53,115 nt of DNA from an uncultured Acetatifactor sp. (GTDB taxonomy: Bacteria; Bacillota; Clostridia; Lachnospirales; Lachnospiraceae). The stretch lies in contig CAKSAM010000016.1 in assembly GCA_934436245.1 (NCBI GenBank), forward strand, positions 1 to 53,115, written 5' to 3'. Below are positions 24,842 to 33,387 of the stretch, in pieces; position 1 is the first letter of the stretch, and each line of letters starts with the position of its first letter. Both the position numbers and the translations under genes were made by a program. The notes under the pieces were generated by a model. That model was not told the origin of the DNA. It searched no databases and saw only the letters and a list, made by a program, of their open reading frames with translations.

Positions 24842-27800
24842 TTGAGAAAGATTAAAGAAGAAACCATTCATACACTGGCACGCATCGGACGAAAGTATCG
24901 TCTACTTCGGTATCCGATTCTGGCAGTATTGGTGATATTTGTATTTATTTATAATGTGTTATTATATGGATTTATCCATTTTAAGATGCGGGAGCGTCTG
25001 GCCAGAGGACTGGCAATGGCGATGACTGTGGTGCTGGTATTTACCAGTGTGGATCTGACGGTATTGGCAATGTCCGCAGATCCTGTGCAGACAGAGAACT
25101 ACGAAGAGGAGGGGGAAGATAATTCGGATTCGGTGAAGGCACCGGAAGAGTCTGCCAACCCGGAGACAAGCGCAGCCCCGGGAGAATCTGCAGATCCTGA
25201 AGAGAGCATGTCGCCGGAAACAACAGCAGAACCCGAGGCAACTCCGGCACCGGGGATGACAGTATCCGATGGCAATGCACAGGTACTTTCAGAGAACGTA
25301 GTAATTTTGCAACAGCGGATCAATGCACTGCCTACGGTGGAAGAATTCATTGCCATGGCAGACGGTACTTATGTGGAAGACAGTCTGTGGAATGAAGCAC
25401 AGATGAAGATTTATTATGAAATGCAGGATATCGCAGACATCTATGACAGCCTGACGGAAGAAGAACAGGCTATGATAGATGTTACGAAGATGATGGAGTT
25501 GTTTGAGTATATTAATTCCGCCGTGATGCCGTTAGCAGATGGAAATTATGAGCCAATCACCATTTCTGAGGACTCTTTAACTGGAAACGCTATCTGGGGA
25601 GCATCGGAGACAAAAGATTCTAGGATTGCAATGGATGATCATGCATGCTTTTATGCGGCATCGAGATGTAACGATGGTGGATTGCCTGTGGATGGAAAAT
25701 TGGCAGTGAATGAGGTGCCTTATCAGCTTGCAGCGGGAGATGATGCAAGCAAGGCGTATGATGGTAAAGATTGTATCCGGTTGACTGTGTCTGAACGAAC
25801 GAATACGATGAATCTGGAAACAATCGGTGTATATAATAATATTTATGTGCTTGCTACAGCAGGTGGACCGGGAGAGGGTAACTATGCGGATTTTGGTGTT
25901 ACTTTGCATTATACAGATGGATTTACAGCAGAGACTACTTATCGATTATACGATTGGTATGATTTGACGGACATCCCAGGGGTAGAAAAATATTATAATG
26001 TTAAGAGAATGAACATAGATTCGTCAACAACCTTGGATGGAACTACGGGAACCACAGGTGGACCAGTGATTCATTCTGCAGCTATTAATGTAAACAGTAA
26101 CAAATTATTACAGTCTATTACTTTCACTATGAGAGGAAAAAATGGAGATGCAAGTGATATGTCTGGTTTGTACTGCTGCATCTTTGCCGTTACCGGCGCT
26201 ACCCCGGCGGGCGTACCGGAAGCACCGGTGGCAACACGGGCAAGTAAGCAAGAAGGAGATATTTCCGGTGCATTTACAGCTAACTGGAATTCGGTCGCTG
26301 ATGCTACCGGCTATCGCCTTGATGTAGCTACGGATCGTCAGTTTAAAAACATGGTAGCAAATTGCAATAATAAAGATATAGGCATGGCGGCTCAATACAA
26401 GGTATCCGGTAACGATATCAAGAATGATACGGTATATTATTACAGAGTCCGGGCTTATAATACAAATGGTCAGAGCCTCAGTTCCAACCGTGTGGCTACG
26501 GATCTGCCGAAGTGGATCAAGAATGCATTGAAGGAAGCGGATTACGATAGCGTAAGCTATGATGCCGAGACCAATACGGTAACATTTAACCGAGATGTCA
26601 TTTTAAAGGACACCATACAGATCCCGGGAGAAGATTCCACCGTAATTGCCTTAAACGGTAACACGGTGACTGCTCCCACAGGAAAATCTGCAATTTCTGC
26701 GAACGGAAAAAATACAGAACTTACTATAAATGGAACAAGCTCCGATGGAAAGAAAGGCAGCATTGTCGGAAGTACCGGAAGTGACGGAAACGGAGTGGCA
26801 GCCATTGATTTCGGTAGTGCCGGGGCAAATAGCACAATTACGGTGTCCGGAAGTGAGATCAGGGGCGGCGATGGTGTCGGAAGTACGGATGGCACAACAA
26901 CAGGAAATGCAGGAAATGGTGGTGCCGGTATTATCGCCGGTTCCGACAGCAATGTTAAAGTAGAAACCAATGCAACGGTGACCGGAGGAAACGGCGGCAG
27001 CACTTCCAACGGAACCGGAGGAAACGGCGGTGCAGGTATCAGCGGCGGTAAGGTATCTGTATCACAAAACGGAAATGTCAACGGAGGCAATGGTGGCAGC
27101 TCTGCAAACGGAACCGGAGGAAACGGCGGTACCGGTATCAACAGCGGAAGCAGCATAGCCAACAGCGGAAGTGTCAGTGGAGGAAATGGCGGTAACGGAA
27201 CCGAAGCCGGAGGAACTGCCGGTGAAACGAACAGTGGCAGCGGCACTATGACCGGTGGCGGTAGTACCACTACTGGTAAACCCGGAAAAAAACCGCAGAT
27301 GGGTATCTTGTCGATGAACGGCTATACCTATGGAGATATCGTCAGTCAACCGTCAGTCACCGGCATGCATGGGAAACCACAGATTACCTATTACTACAAT
27401 CAGACAGGTGATAATACAGACGGAACAAAATGGGAAGACATTACACCGACTACATTGAATGCCGGGGATTATTATTCATATGCGGTATTAGATGAAACGG
27501 ATGAATATCCGGGATACACTACGGCTGCTGTAAAATTTACGGTAGGCAGACGGATAATTACCGACGGCAAGGTTAACATCAAATTTGATGAGAATGGTAA
27601 TATCAAAGTGACGGTTGAGGATTCTATGCCGGATGGCAATAAGACATTGACGGAAGGAACAGATTATACGGTAGAGAAAACGGAGACAACATCCGATGAG
27701 ACCTTTGTGATCAAAGGATCGGGAAATTACCAATTTGAGATTACAAAGAAAGTTTCCAAGCCGGAATGGAAGGAAAACGATAAGAAAAAAACAGCAACGA

Positions 27801-28621
27801 CCGTCGTCGTAGAACCCGGGGCAGAAAAGATTGCACCCAAAATGGATGCAGTGCCGGAAACGGATACCAAAAAGCTGCTGACAGAAATCGTTAAAAATTC
27901 GACAGTAAAACAAAAACTGGAGAGCGCAGATGCAGATCTGAATTATAATGCATTGCTGTATCTCGAAGTAAAGCAGGCAGACAGTTTGTTAACCGTGGAA
28001 GAGAAAAAGCTGATTGCAGACGGCATCAGTGCCGCAAAAGAATTACCCGCACAGACGATCGCCGGGAAATACATTGATCTGTCCTTATATATGACATATA
28101 CTGTCAGCGATACTAGCGGAGTATTGGAGAGCGGTACAGAAAAGATTACCGATACTTCGGATGAAAAGCTCGGAGCAGGGAAAGGATATAAACGGGTGAT
28201 CCGTCTTACCATACCGGAAGAACTGAGAGTCAATGACAATCATATCCGGAGAAGCTACTATATACTCCGTGTGCATGATAATGGCAGTGGGGTGTCACAG
28301 GTAGAGGTTCTGAACACTACACAGGAAGGCTATGTACTCACCTTTGAAACGGATAAATTCTCTACTTATGTGATTGCTTATGCGGATCAGAAAAAGAATG
28401 AGAATAAGAAGGATGATTCTTCAGACAGTGATGATACGCAGAGCCGGGAAGACACTAAAAATGATGTACAGGCGGGCGCAGGGCAAGTAAATCTGAACAA
28501 AGAGATTCCAAAGACAGGAGATGATAGCAATATGCTTTTGTGGATATTGTTACTGCTTGGCTCTGTATGCGGCATGGTGGGGATCAGCGTAGCTTATTGT
28601 AAGAGAAAGAAATCTATGTAA
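24842..28621 (+). CDS. Large sortase-anchored surface protein with Fn3 and glycine-rich repeats
   Basis: 1259 residues. The start is TTG 24842 with AAGGAGG seven bases upstream. A long N-terminal export region has two hydrophobic stretches (about 22-44 and 52-73). A Pro/Glu/Ser-rich linker follows (about 80-140), then a small helical domain (150-220, INALPTVEEFIAMADGT), a beta-rich region, and an Fn3-like domain (about 457-555). The core (about 655-820) is a Gly/Asn/Ser/Thr repeat built on GGNGG, TGGNGGAGI and NGTGGNGG units. Later domains (about 840-1180) are beta-rich. The C-terminus has the sorting motif IPKTG (1222-1226), a hydrophobic stretch and CKRKK. It shares one base with the sortase gene. 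It is probably an adhesin or stalk protein; the ligand is unknown. Confidence 0.88.
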   Translation: MRKIKEETIHTLARIGRKYRLLRYPILAVLVIFVFIYNVLLYGFIHFKMRERLARGLAMAMTVVLVFTSVDLTVLAMSADPVQTENYEEEGEDNSDSVKAPEESANPETSAAPGESADPEESMSPETTAEPEATPAPGMTVSDGNAQVLSENVVILQQRINALPTVEEFIAMADGTYVEDSLWNEAQMKIYYEMQDIADIYDSLTEEEQAMIDVTKMMELFEYINSAVMPLADGNYEPITISEDSLTGNAIWGASETKDSRIAMDDHACFYAASRCNDGGLPVDGKLAVNEVPYQLAAGDDASKAYDGKDCIRLTVSERTNTMNLETIGVYNNIYVLATAGGPGEGNYADFGVTLHYTDGFTAETTYRLYDWYDLTDIPGVEKYYNVKRMNIDSSTTLDGTTGTTGGPVIHSAAINVNSNKLLQSITFTMRGKNGDASDMSGLYCCIFAVTGATPAGVPEAPVATRASKQEGDISGAFTANWNSVADATGYRLDVATDRQFKNMVANCNNKDIGMAAQYKVSGNDIKNDTVYYYRVRAYNTNGQSLSSNRVATDLPKWIKNALKEADYDSVSYDAETNTVTFNRDVILKDTIQIPGEDSTVIALNGNTVTAPTGKSAISANGKNTELTINGTSSDGKKGSIVGSTGSDGNGVAAIDFGSAGANSTITVSGSEIRGGDGVGSTDGTTTGNAGNGGAGIIAGSDSNVKVETNATVTGGNGGSTSNGTGGNGGAGISGGKVSVSQNGNVNGGNGGSSANGTGGNGGTGINSGSSIANSGSVSGGNGGNGTEAGGTAGETNSGSGTMTGGGSTTTGKPGKKPQMGILSMNGYTYGDIVSQPSVTGMHGKPQITYYYNQTGDNTDGTKWEDITPTTLNAGDYYSYAVLDETDEYPGYTTAAVKFTVGRRIITDGKVNIKFDENGNIKVTVEDSMPDGNKTLTEGTDYTVEKTETTSDETFVIKGSGNYQFEITKKVSKPEWKENDKKKTATTVVVEPGAEKIAPKMDAVPETDTKKLLTEIVKNSTVKQKLESADADLNYNALLYLEVKQADSLLTVEEKKLIADGISAAKELPAQTIAGKYIDLSLYMTYTVSDTSGVLESGTEKITDTSDEKLGAGKGYKRVIRLTIPEELRVNDNHIRRSYYILRVHDNGSGVSQVEVLNTTQEGYVLTFETDKFSTYVIAYADQKKNENKKDDSSDSDDTQSREDTKNDVQAGAGQVNLNKEIPKTGDDSNMLLWILLLLGSVCGMVGISVAYCKRKKSM

Positions 28622-29433
28622 TGAAAGAAAGACAAGCAAAAAACGATTCCGGAAAATCTTCACAAGAGAGGGTTTTCCGGATCGCTATAGCATTATTGGG
28701 AATGATATTTTGTGTAGCGGTTGTGAAAGTTGTTATGTATTATCAAGACATGCAAAAGAGCAAGAATTACGCACAGAAGCTACAGGAAGCTGTTATGCAG
28801 CAGACGGATGCGGAAACAGCAGACCAGGCTGACTTTGGGGAGAAAAAAGATACTGCGGAGGAAGAAAGTATTCCAGAGCAGATTGACTTTGCTTCACTGC
28901 AGCAGATTAGCACAGATGCAAAGGCATGGATATTCAGTCCGGAGACTAAAATCAATTATGTCATTGCACAGGCACAGGACAATGACTACTATCTGCATCG
29001 CCTGTTGGATGGGACGGAAGCAAGAGCGGGAACTTTGTTTCTGGATTATCGCAATCAGGAAGATTTTTCGGATTGGAATACTATTGTCTATGGGCATCAT
29101 ATGAAGGATGGAAGCATGTTTGCATCCCTGATAAATTATCAGAATCAGAATTATTATGAGGAACACCCGGTTATGTATTTGTATCTTCCGAAGCATAGAT
29201 ATCGACTTGAGGTGATTGCCGGATATACTACTGGAACAGAGGACCAGATATATACGATTCCATGGACAATAGCAGAAAAGCAGCAGCTGGTTGAATATGT
29301 TACGAAAAAATCTGATTTTCATGTAGGCGTAGTTGTAGACGAAAACGACCGTCTGGTAACACTTTCTACCTGTTCTTATAGTTATGATGATGCCAGATAT
29401 GTGGTGATTGCAAAAATTGTGGAAGAAAAATAA
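28621..29433 (+). CDS. srtB: Class B sortase
   Basis: Membrane-anchored cysteine transpeptidase expected to attach the upstream IPKTG protein to the cell wall. One transmembrane helix (about 19-40), an acidic linker (60-88), then the sortase barrel: catalytic His in VYGHHMKDGSMF (near 159), Cys251 in VTLSTCSYS and Arg259 in DARYVV. The DWNTIVYGHHM plus LSTCSYSYDDAR pattern is that of SrtB rather than class A. The start ATG overlaps the surface-protein stop (TAATG), which implies a dedicated pair. It is 270 residues, typical. Confidence 0.93.
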   Translation: MKERQAKNDSGKSSQERVFRIAIALLGMIFCVAVVKVVMYYQDMQKSKNYAQKLQEAVMQQTDAETADQADFGEKKDTAEEESIPEQIDFASLQQISTDAKAWIFSPETKINYVIAQAQDNDYYLHRLLDGTEARAGTLFLDYRNQEDFSDWNTIVYGHHMKDGSMFASLINYQNQNYYEEHPVMYLYLPKHRYRLEVIAGYTTGTEDQIYTIPWTIAEKQQLVEYVTKKSDFHVGVVVDENDRLVTLSTCSYSYDDARYVVIAKIVEEK

Positions 29434-29447
29434 AAAAACACTTGCAT

Positions 29448-29546
29448 TGTACATCAATGTACGGTGTACAAAGAAATAGGGAAGTATTTCGGATGAAATA
29501 TGTTAAAAGGACGAAACCGGCGGAAAACGCCAGGGTCGTCCTTTTT
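29448..29546 (+). terminator. Palindromes and terminator-like hairpin after the sortase gene
   Basis: The gap 29434-29743 has no gene. It contains overlapping short palindromes (GTACATCAATGTAC at 29450-29463; TTGTAC/GTACAA at 29448-29471). A two-tier hairpin at 29505-29546 follows: AAAAGGACGA pairs with TCGTCCTTTT, and an inner GGCG/CGCC is capped by GAAAA. The hairpin ends in a T run, so it probably terminates the surface-protein/sortase operon. The internal loops are more elaborate than a simple terminator. The rest of the gap is AT-rich with nothing recognisable. Confidence 0.65.
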
Positions 29547-29743
29547 GATGACTGGGAAAATTTTCTTGCATAGACAGAGCAATTAGGATATACTTTTCCA
29601 TAGGCAGAAAATATCTGATTAGATAAAATGATTCATAAATTCTTTTTCAGTGCAAACTGAAATCTTAGAGTATGAAAGAACTCTTGCTTAGATACCCCAA
29701 ATATAAAATAGGAATAATAATTAAGACAATATATGGGAGGACT

Positions 29744-30280
29744 ATGAAAAATAAGACAGAAGAAAACAGAGATAGGAATACTATTACTGTTTTGAATGGG
29801 AAAAAAGTTGTTCTGATTAATGATATTCGGTTCCAATCCAGAAGAAACATTCAATGGAACGAAATAGAAGAGTATTTAAAAGAATATATTGGAAAGTGCT
29901 ATAAAATATTGGAAACATCTGAGGAAATATATATCGCAGTTGACTTCCCAGATGAATACAGTCATTCTCAGGATACAAAAGCAGTAAAGGGGGCCAATGA
30001 AAAGGCAAAAGCGAATGCGATTACTGTTATTGGAAAATTGATAGAGATAGCGGATCATAAAACGGAATATCCGGATTATGGAAATAAACACGGGAATAAA
30101 GCAAAATATGGATGGTATCGTTATGATACGAGATTAGGGATACCGGTGTACGATGAAAATAATGTGCTGAAAAGTTATAATATATTTAGTGCAAGATTAT
30201 TGGTGAGACGTGATGGAAACGGGAAATTATACCTTTACGACATTGTAAGAATAAAAAAAGAAACGAGCAAGCCGCTTTAG
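29744..30280 (+). CDS. Orphan hypothetical protein, possibly toxin-domain-like
   Basis: About 178 residues; family not recognised with confidence. GGGAGG lies three bases before ATG 29744; the frame opens earlier at 29672 without a ribosome site. There is no signal peptide or membrane segment. The N-terminal half holds VLNGKKVVLINDIRF and a helical region (NEIEEYLKEYIGKCYKIL). The C-terminal half contains NKAKYGWYRYDTRLGIPVYD and ends SARLLVRRDGNGKLYLYDIV followed by a KKETSKPL tail. From memory, this ending resembles C-terminal domains carried on phage and mobile elements (Barnase/EndoU/RelE-like nucleases); this is weak. The gene is AT-rich, stands alone with no immunity-like partner, and looks acquired. 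Confidence 0.6.
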   Translation: MKNKTEENRDRNTITVLNGKKVVLINDIRFQSRRNIQWNEIEEYLKEYIGKCYKILETSEEIYIAVDFPDEYSHSQDTKAVKGANEKAKANAITVIGKLIEIADHKTEYPDYGNKHGNKAKYGWYRYDTRLGIPVYDENNVLKSYNIFSARLLVRRDGNGKLYLYDIVRIKKETSKPL

Positions 30281-30390
30281 CGAAAGCTGTACGGTAGTAA
30301 ACTTCGTTTCCATAAGTACAATACAACAGATAGACAAAGATGTCAAGAAAGTTTTCTGGAATAACTTTTCCGAAGGGATTCAGATAAAAT

Positions 30391-30419
30391 TTCTCAACTA
30401 ATAAAATATGTGTTATAAT
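30391..30419 (+). promoter_or_regulatory. Promoter for the DUF362 gene
   Basis: TATAAT at 30414-30419 preceded by TGT (extended -10), with TTCTCA 17 bases further upstream as a weak -35. It lies about 33 bases before the start codon. The T-rich run just after may shorten the leader. Confidence 0.55.
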
Positions 30420-30452
30420 CGTAGTATCTTTTTTGGTACGGAGGATAAACCT

Positions 30453-31583
30453 ATGGATAAATCAAAAGTATATTTTACAGATTTCAGGACTCGTCTGGGA
30501 GAAGGACTTCCCACAAAATTAAAGCGTCTGATGAAGGCGGCGGGGATTCAGGATATTGATATGGATCACAAGTTTGTTGCCATCAAGATGCACTTCGGTG
30601 AACTGGGTAATCTGGGATTCTTACGTCCTAATTATGCGAAAGCGGTAGCGGATGTAGTGAAGGAGCTGGGCGGAGTTCCCTTCCTGACTGACTGTAATAC
30701 TTTGTACCCCGGCAGCCGTAAAAATGCCATTGAGCATATGTATTGTGCATGGGAGAATGGTTTTACGCCTCTGACGGTGGGATGTCCCGTGATCATCGGT
30801 GACGGTCTGAAGGGAACGGATGATATTGAGGTACCGGTAGAAGGCGGCGAATATGTGAAGAATGCTAAGATCGGCCGTGCCATCATGGATGCAGATGTGT
30901 TTATTTCCCTGAATCATTTCAAAGGCCATGAGACGGCGGGCTTCGGTGGCGCTATTAAAAATATCGGTATGGGCTGCGGATCCAGAGCAGGCAAAATGGA
31001 GCAGCATGCACAGGGCAAGCCGGAGATCAACGAGAGTCTGTGCCGGGGCTGTAAGCGCTGCATGAAAGAATGTGCCAATGATGGACTGGTATATGATGAG
31101 ACCACACATAAGATGCACATTGATCATGAGAAATGTGTGGGCTGCGGACGCTGCATCGGTGCCTGCAGCTTTGATGCGGTCCACAGCGGCAGTGATGCAG
31201 CAACGAAGGATTTCAACTGCCGTATGGCAGAGTATGCGAAGGCTGTTGTGGATGGCAGACCGAATTTCCATATCTCGTTGGTGGTGGATATCTCTCCGAA
31301 CTGTGACTGCCACCGTGAGAACGATGCTCCTATTTTGCCTAATATCGGTATGTTTGCATCCTTTGATCCACTGGCACTGGATCAGGCCTGTGTGGATGCC
31401 TGCCTGAAGCAGACACCGCTGCCGAACAGCCAGCTGACGGATGCCATGGCGAAAGAGGGCTTTTGCGATCATCATGATCATTTTGAAAATACCACTCCCA
31501 ATGCGGAGTACAAGACCTGCCTGGAGCATGCGGAGAAGATTGGTATTGGCAGCAGGGAATATGAACTTATTGTTATGATGTAA
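30453..31583 (+). CDS. DUF362 protein with two 4Fe-4S clusters
   Basis: 376 residues from ATG 30453 (GGAGGA seven bases upstream; the frame opens at 30408 only by chance). A DUF362 domain occupies most of the protein (KMHFGELGNLGFLRPNYAK, FLTDCNTLYPGSRKNAIEH, SLNHFKGHETAGFGGAIKN). It is split by a bacterial 2x[4Fe-4S] ferredoxin insert, CRGCKRCMKECANDG and CVGCGRCIGACSFDAV (about 205-250). The family is widespread in anaerobes and its reaction is not established; an electron-transfer or metal-related role is plausible. It stands alone with its own promoter. Confidence 0.85.
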   Translation: MDKSKVYFTDFRTRLGEGLPTKLKRLMKAAGIQDIDMDHKFVAIKMHFGELGNLGFLRPNYAKAVADVVKELGGVPFLTDCNTLYPGSRKNAIEHMYCAWENGFTPLTVGCPVIIGDGLKGTDDIEVPVEGGEYVKNAKIGRAIMDADVFISLNHFKGHETAGFGGAIKNIGMGCGSRAGKMEQHAQGKPEINESLCRGCKRCMKECANDGLVYDETTHKMHIDHEKCVGCGRCIGACSFDAVHSGSDAATKDFNCRMAEYAKAVVDGRPNFHISLVVDISPNCDCHRENDAPILPNIGMFASFDPLALDQACVDACLKQTPLPNSQLTDAMAKEGFCDHHDHFENTTPNAEYKTCLEHAEKIGIGSREYELIVMM

Positions 31584-31673
31584 TAAGCTGTCGGGGTCCT
31601 AAGGTCTTTCAAGGAAGTCCAAATGACTGAAAGAAGAAATCGTTTATAAAATAGTTTAGGAAAGGATGAACTT

Positions 31674-33065
31674 ATGCGTCCCATGGTAAGCATCATTGTT
31701 CCGGTATACAATGCGGAGCAATATTTACGACGCTGTGTCGACAGCATTTTGAATCAGGAATACACAGACTTTGAACTGTTTCTGGTAAACGATGGCAGTA
31801 CGGATTCCTCAGGTGATATCTGTGAGGAATACGGCGGCAAGGACACAAGAGTCATTGTGATCCAGAAGAAAAACACCGGAGTCTCCGACAGCAGAAATCA
31901 GGCGCTGGACCGTGCCCGGGGAAAATATCTGCAATTCTTAGACAGCGACGACTGGATCACACCGGATGCCACCAGATTGTTTGTGCGGGCGGCAGAAGAG
32001 TACGGATGCGATATGGTCATTTCGGATTTTTATCGTGTGGTGGGAGAGCGTCTGTCTCCAAAGGGAGACATTGAGGAGGAAGGTGTACTCACTCAGGAAG
32101 AGTTTGCAGCACATATGATGGAGAATCCGGCAGACTTTTATTATGGTGTTCTGTGGAACAAGCTGTACCGCAGGGATCTGGTGGAAGAGCATAACTTACG
32201 CATGGATACGGATATCAACTGGTGTGAGGATTTTATGTTCAATCTGGAATATATCCGCTATGCCAGAGTATTCTATGCCCTGCATGCACCCATCTATTAT
32301 TATGTGAAGCGGAAAGGCTCCCTTGCCAGTCAGGGAATCAATATTTCCAAGACGGTAAAGATGAAGCTGAATGTTTTCGAGTATTACAATAACTTCTACA
32401 AACATGTGCTGGAGGAAGAGGACTACGAGAAGAACCGTTTGCAGGTATACCGTTTCTTCATTGATGCGGCGGGAGATGGAACCGTGCCACCTTCCATCAT
32501 GCCGGGTTCCAAGAAGCTGGGATATGAGAGAACTTTTGTCAATACAAAGATCCTGCAGGCCGAGGGCCCGGCGGGGGATGCTTACCGCAAGCGCAAACTC
32601 CTGGAACATTATCTGGAACCGGTGGCATTAAAAGGAGATCTGAAAGTATCGGATGTGCGTCTGCTTCTGTGCCTGTGTGAAAAACATGTGTGGGACAGCA
32701 GACGGGAACTGGCAGATTTCGCCGGAATCTCCCGGACGAATCTGGCCAGCGGCTTACAGCGTCTGAACATGAAGGGATTTCTGAAAATAGAGGAAGTAAA
32801 GGAACCGAAGCCCACCAGAAAGAGTAAGACAACCAAAGAAACACAGAGTAAGGCTGCGGAAATGCCGGAGGTGAAGCGCAAAGAACGGAAAACTAAGATG
32901 GCCGTTACAGTCCTTCCGGCGGCGGAGGCTGTCATGAAGGAACTGGCGATGGCCCAGCGGGATTACGATGAGGCGAGATTTGCTGGTTTTACTGAGGAAG
33001 AACTGATAAAATACGCAGATCTGTCCGAGAAGATCAAGGAAAATACAAGAAGGGTCCTGGGGTAA
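31674..33065 (+). CDS. Family 2 glycosyltransferase fused to a MarR-like winged helix
   Basis: 463 residues. The N-terminal GT-A domain (1 to about 230) has VSIIVPVYNAEQYLRRCVDS, VNDGSTDSSGDIC and LQFLDSDDW, the nucleotide-sugar and metal-binding motifs of GT2. After a linker, residues from about 322 to the end read like a MarR-family regulator: VSDVRLLLCLCEKHVWDSR, then the helix-turn-helix ELADFAGISRTNLASGLQRL, a Lys-rich wing (about 375-410), and a final MAVTVLPAAEAVMKELAMAQ segment matching the MarR 'LT..G..' helix. No signal peptide. AGGAAAGGA precedes the ATG. The reading frame is uninterrupted, so the fusion appears genuine. Acceptor and DNA target are unknown. Confidence 0.82.
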   Translation: MRPMVSIIVPVYNAEQYLRRCVDSILNQEYTDFELFLVNDGSTDSSGDICEEYGGKDTRVIVIQKKNTGVSDSRNQALDRARGKYLQFLDSDDWITPDATRLFVRAAEEYGCDMVISDFYRVVGERLSPKGDIEEEGVLTQEEFAAHMMENPADFYYGVLWNKLYRRDLVEEHNLRMDTDINWCEDFMFNLEYIRYARVFYALHAPIYYYVKRKGSLASQGINISKTVKMKLNVFEYYNNFYKHVLEEEDYEKNRLQVYRFFIDAAGDGTVPPSIMPGSKKLGYERTFVNTKILQAEGPAGDAYRKRKLLEHYLEPVALKGDLKVSDVRLLLCLCEKHVWDSRRELADFAGISRTNLASGLQRLNMKGFLKIEEVKEPKPTRKSKTTKETQSKAAEMPEVKRKERKTKMAVTVLPAAEAVMKELAMAQRDYDEARFAGFTEEELIKYADLSEKIKENTRRVLG

Positions 33066-33114
33066 AATATTTCGCCCTATAAATATCACTGGGGATAATT
33101 TTATACTTTGTTAA

Positions 33115-33144
33115 TTGACATCGTACTTTCTAAAAAGTTATGAT
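33115..33144 (+). promoter_or_regulatory. Promoter inside the palindromic leader of citrate synthase
   Basis: TTGACA (33115-33120), 18-base spacer, TATGAT (33139-33144). The -35 matches consensus fully. It lies in the first hairpin of the composite repeat and points to citrate synthase 240 bases away, so the mRNA would carry the repeat as a structured leader. Confidence 0.55.
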
Positions 33145-33356
33145 AAGAAAGTATATATGATGTCGGGGTCAAAAGCCCCCGACTTTGATACCTACGGATT
33201 GCTTCGTGCTACGCACTACCACAATCCGACCCAATATTCGCATATCGTGGGATTATCATCCCACTTTTATGCTCATATCGGGGTGGGTCCCAAGGTCTTT
33301 CACCCACTTATGAGCAAGCTCATGTGGGTTTAGACCTTTTGACCCTGGTATCATAT
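33115..33356. repeat. Composite palindromic element (modules B and A, reverse orientation)
   Basis: Fills the 322-bp gap before citrate synthase. Four hairpins in series: GACATC...TACTTTCT/AGAAAGTA...GATGTC (about 33117-33164); module B (about 33155-33232); GTGGGAT/ATCCCAC near 33246-33262; and module A (about 33287-33350) with its GCTTGC-type cap. Modules A and B match 2283-2346 and 3570-3647 in reverse complement. A 72-codon open frame over it is not credible. Confidence 0.85.
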
Positions 33357-33387
33357 ATAGAAATGTGAGGGAAAGGAAGGTATTTGG

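Noticed and set aside
26557..27270. Proline-rich 237-residue minus-strand frame
   Set aside because: It is the antisense shadow of the glycine-rich repeats; it has no ribosome site and lies inside a clear gene.
29505..29546. Riboswitch such as c-di-GMP or preQ1 type
   Set aside because: The two-tier hairpin lacks the conserved core of any riboswitch I can recall and lies after a stop codon with a T run; a terminator is simpler.
31590..31640. Third copy of palindrome A
   Set aside because: Only a short stretch (GGTCCTAAGGTCTTTCA) matches one end; the rest does not pair like module A, so it is at most a fragment.
33115..33333. Small protein gene over the composite repeat, with a similar peptide antisense to 3570-3647
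   Set aside because: The shared peptide is explained by the DNA repeat. There is no ribosome site, and the sequence is mostly hairpin arms.
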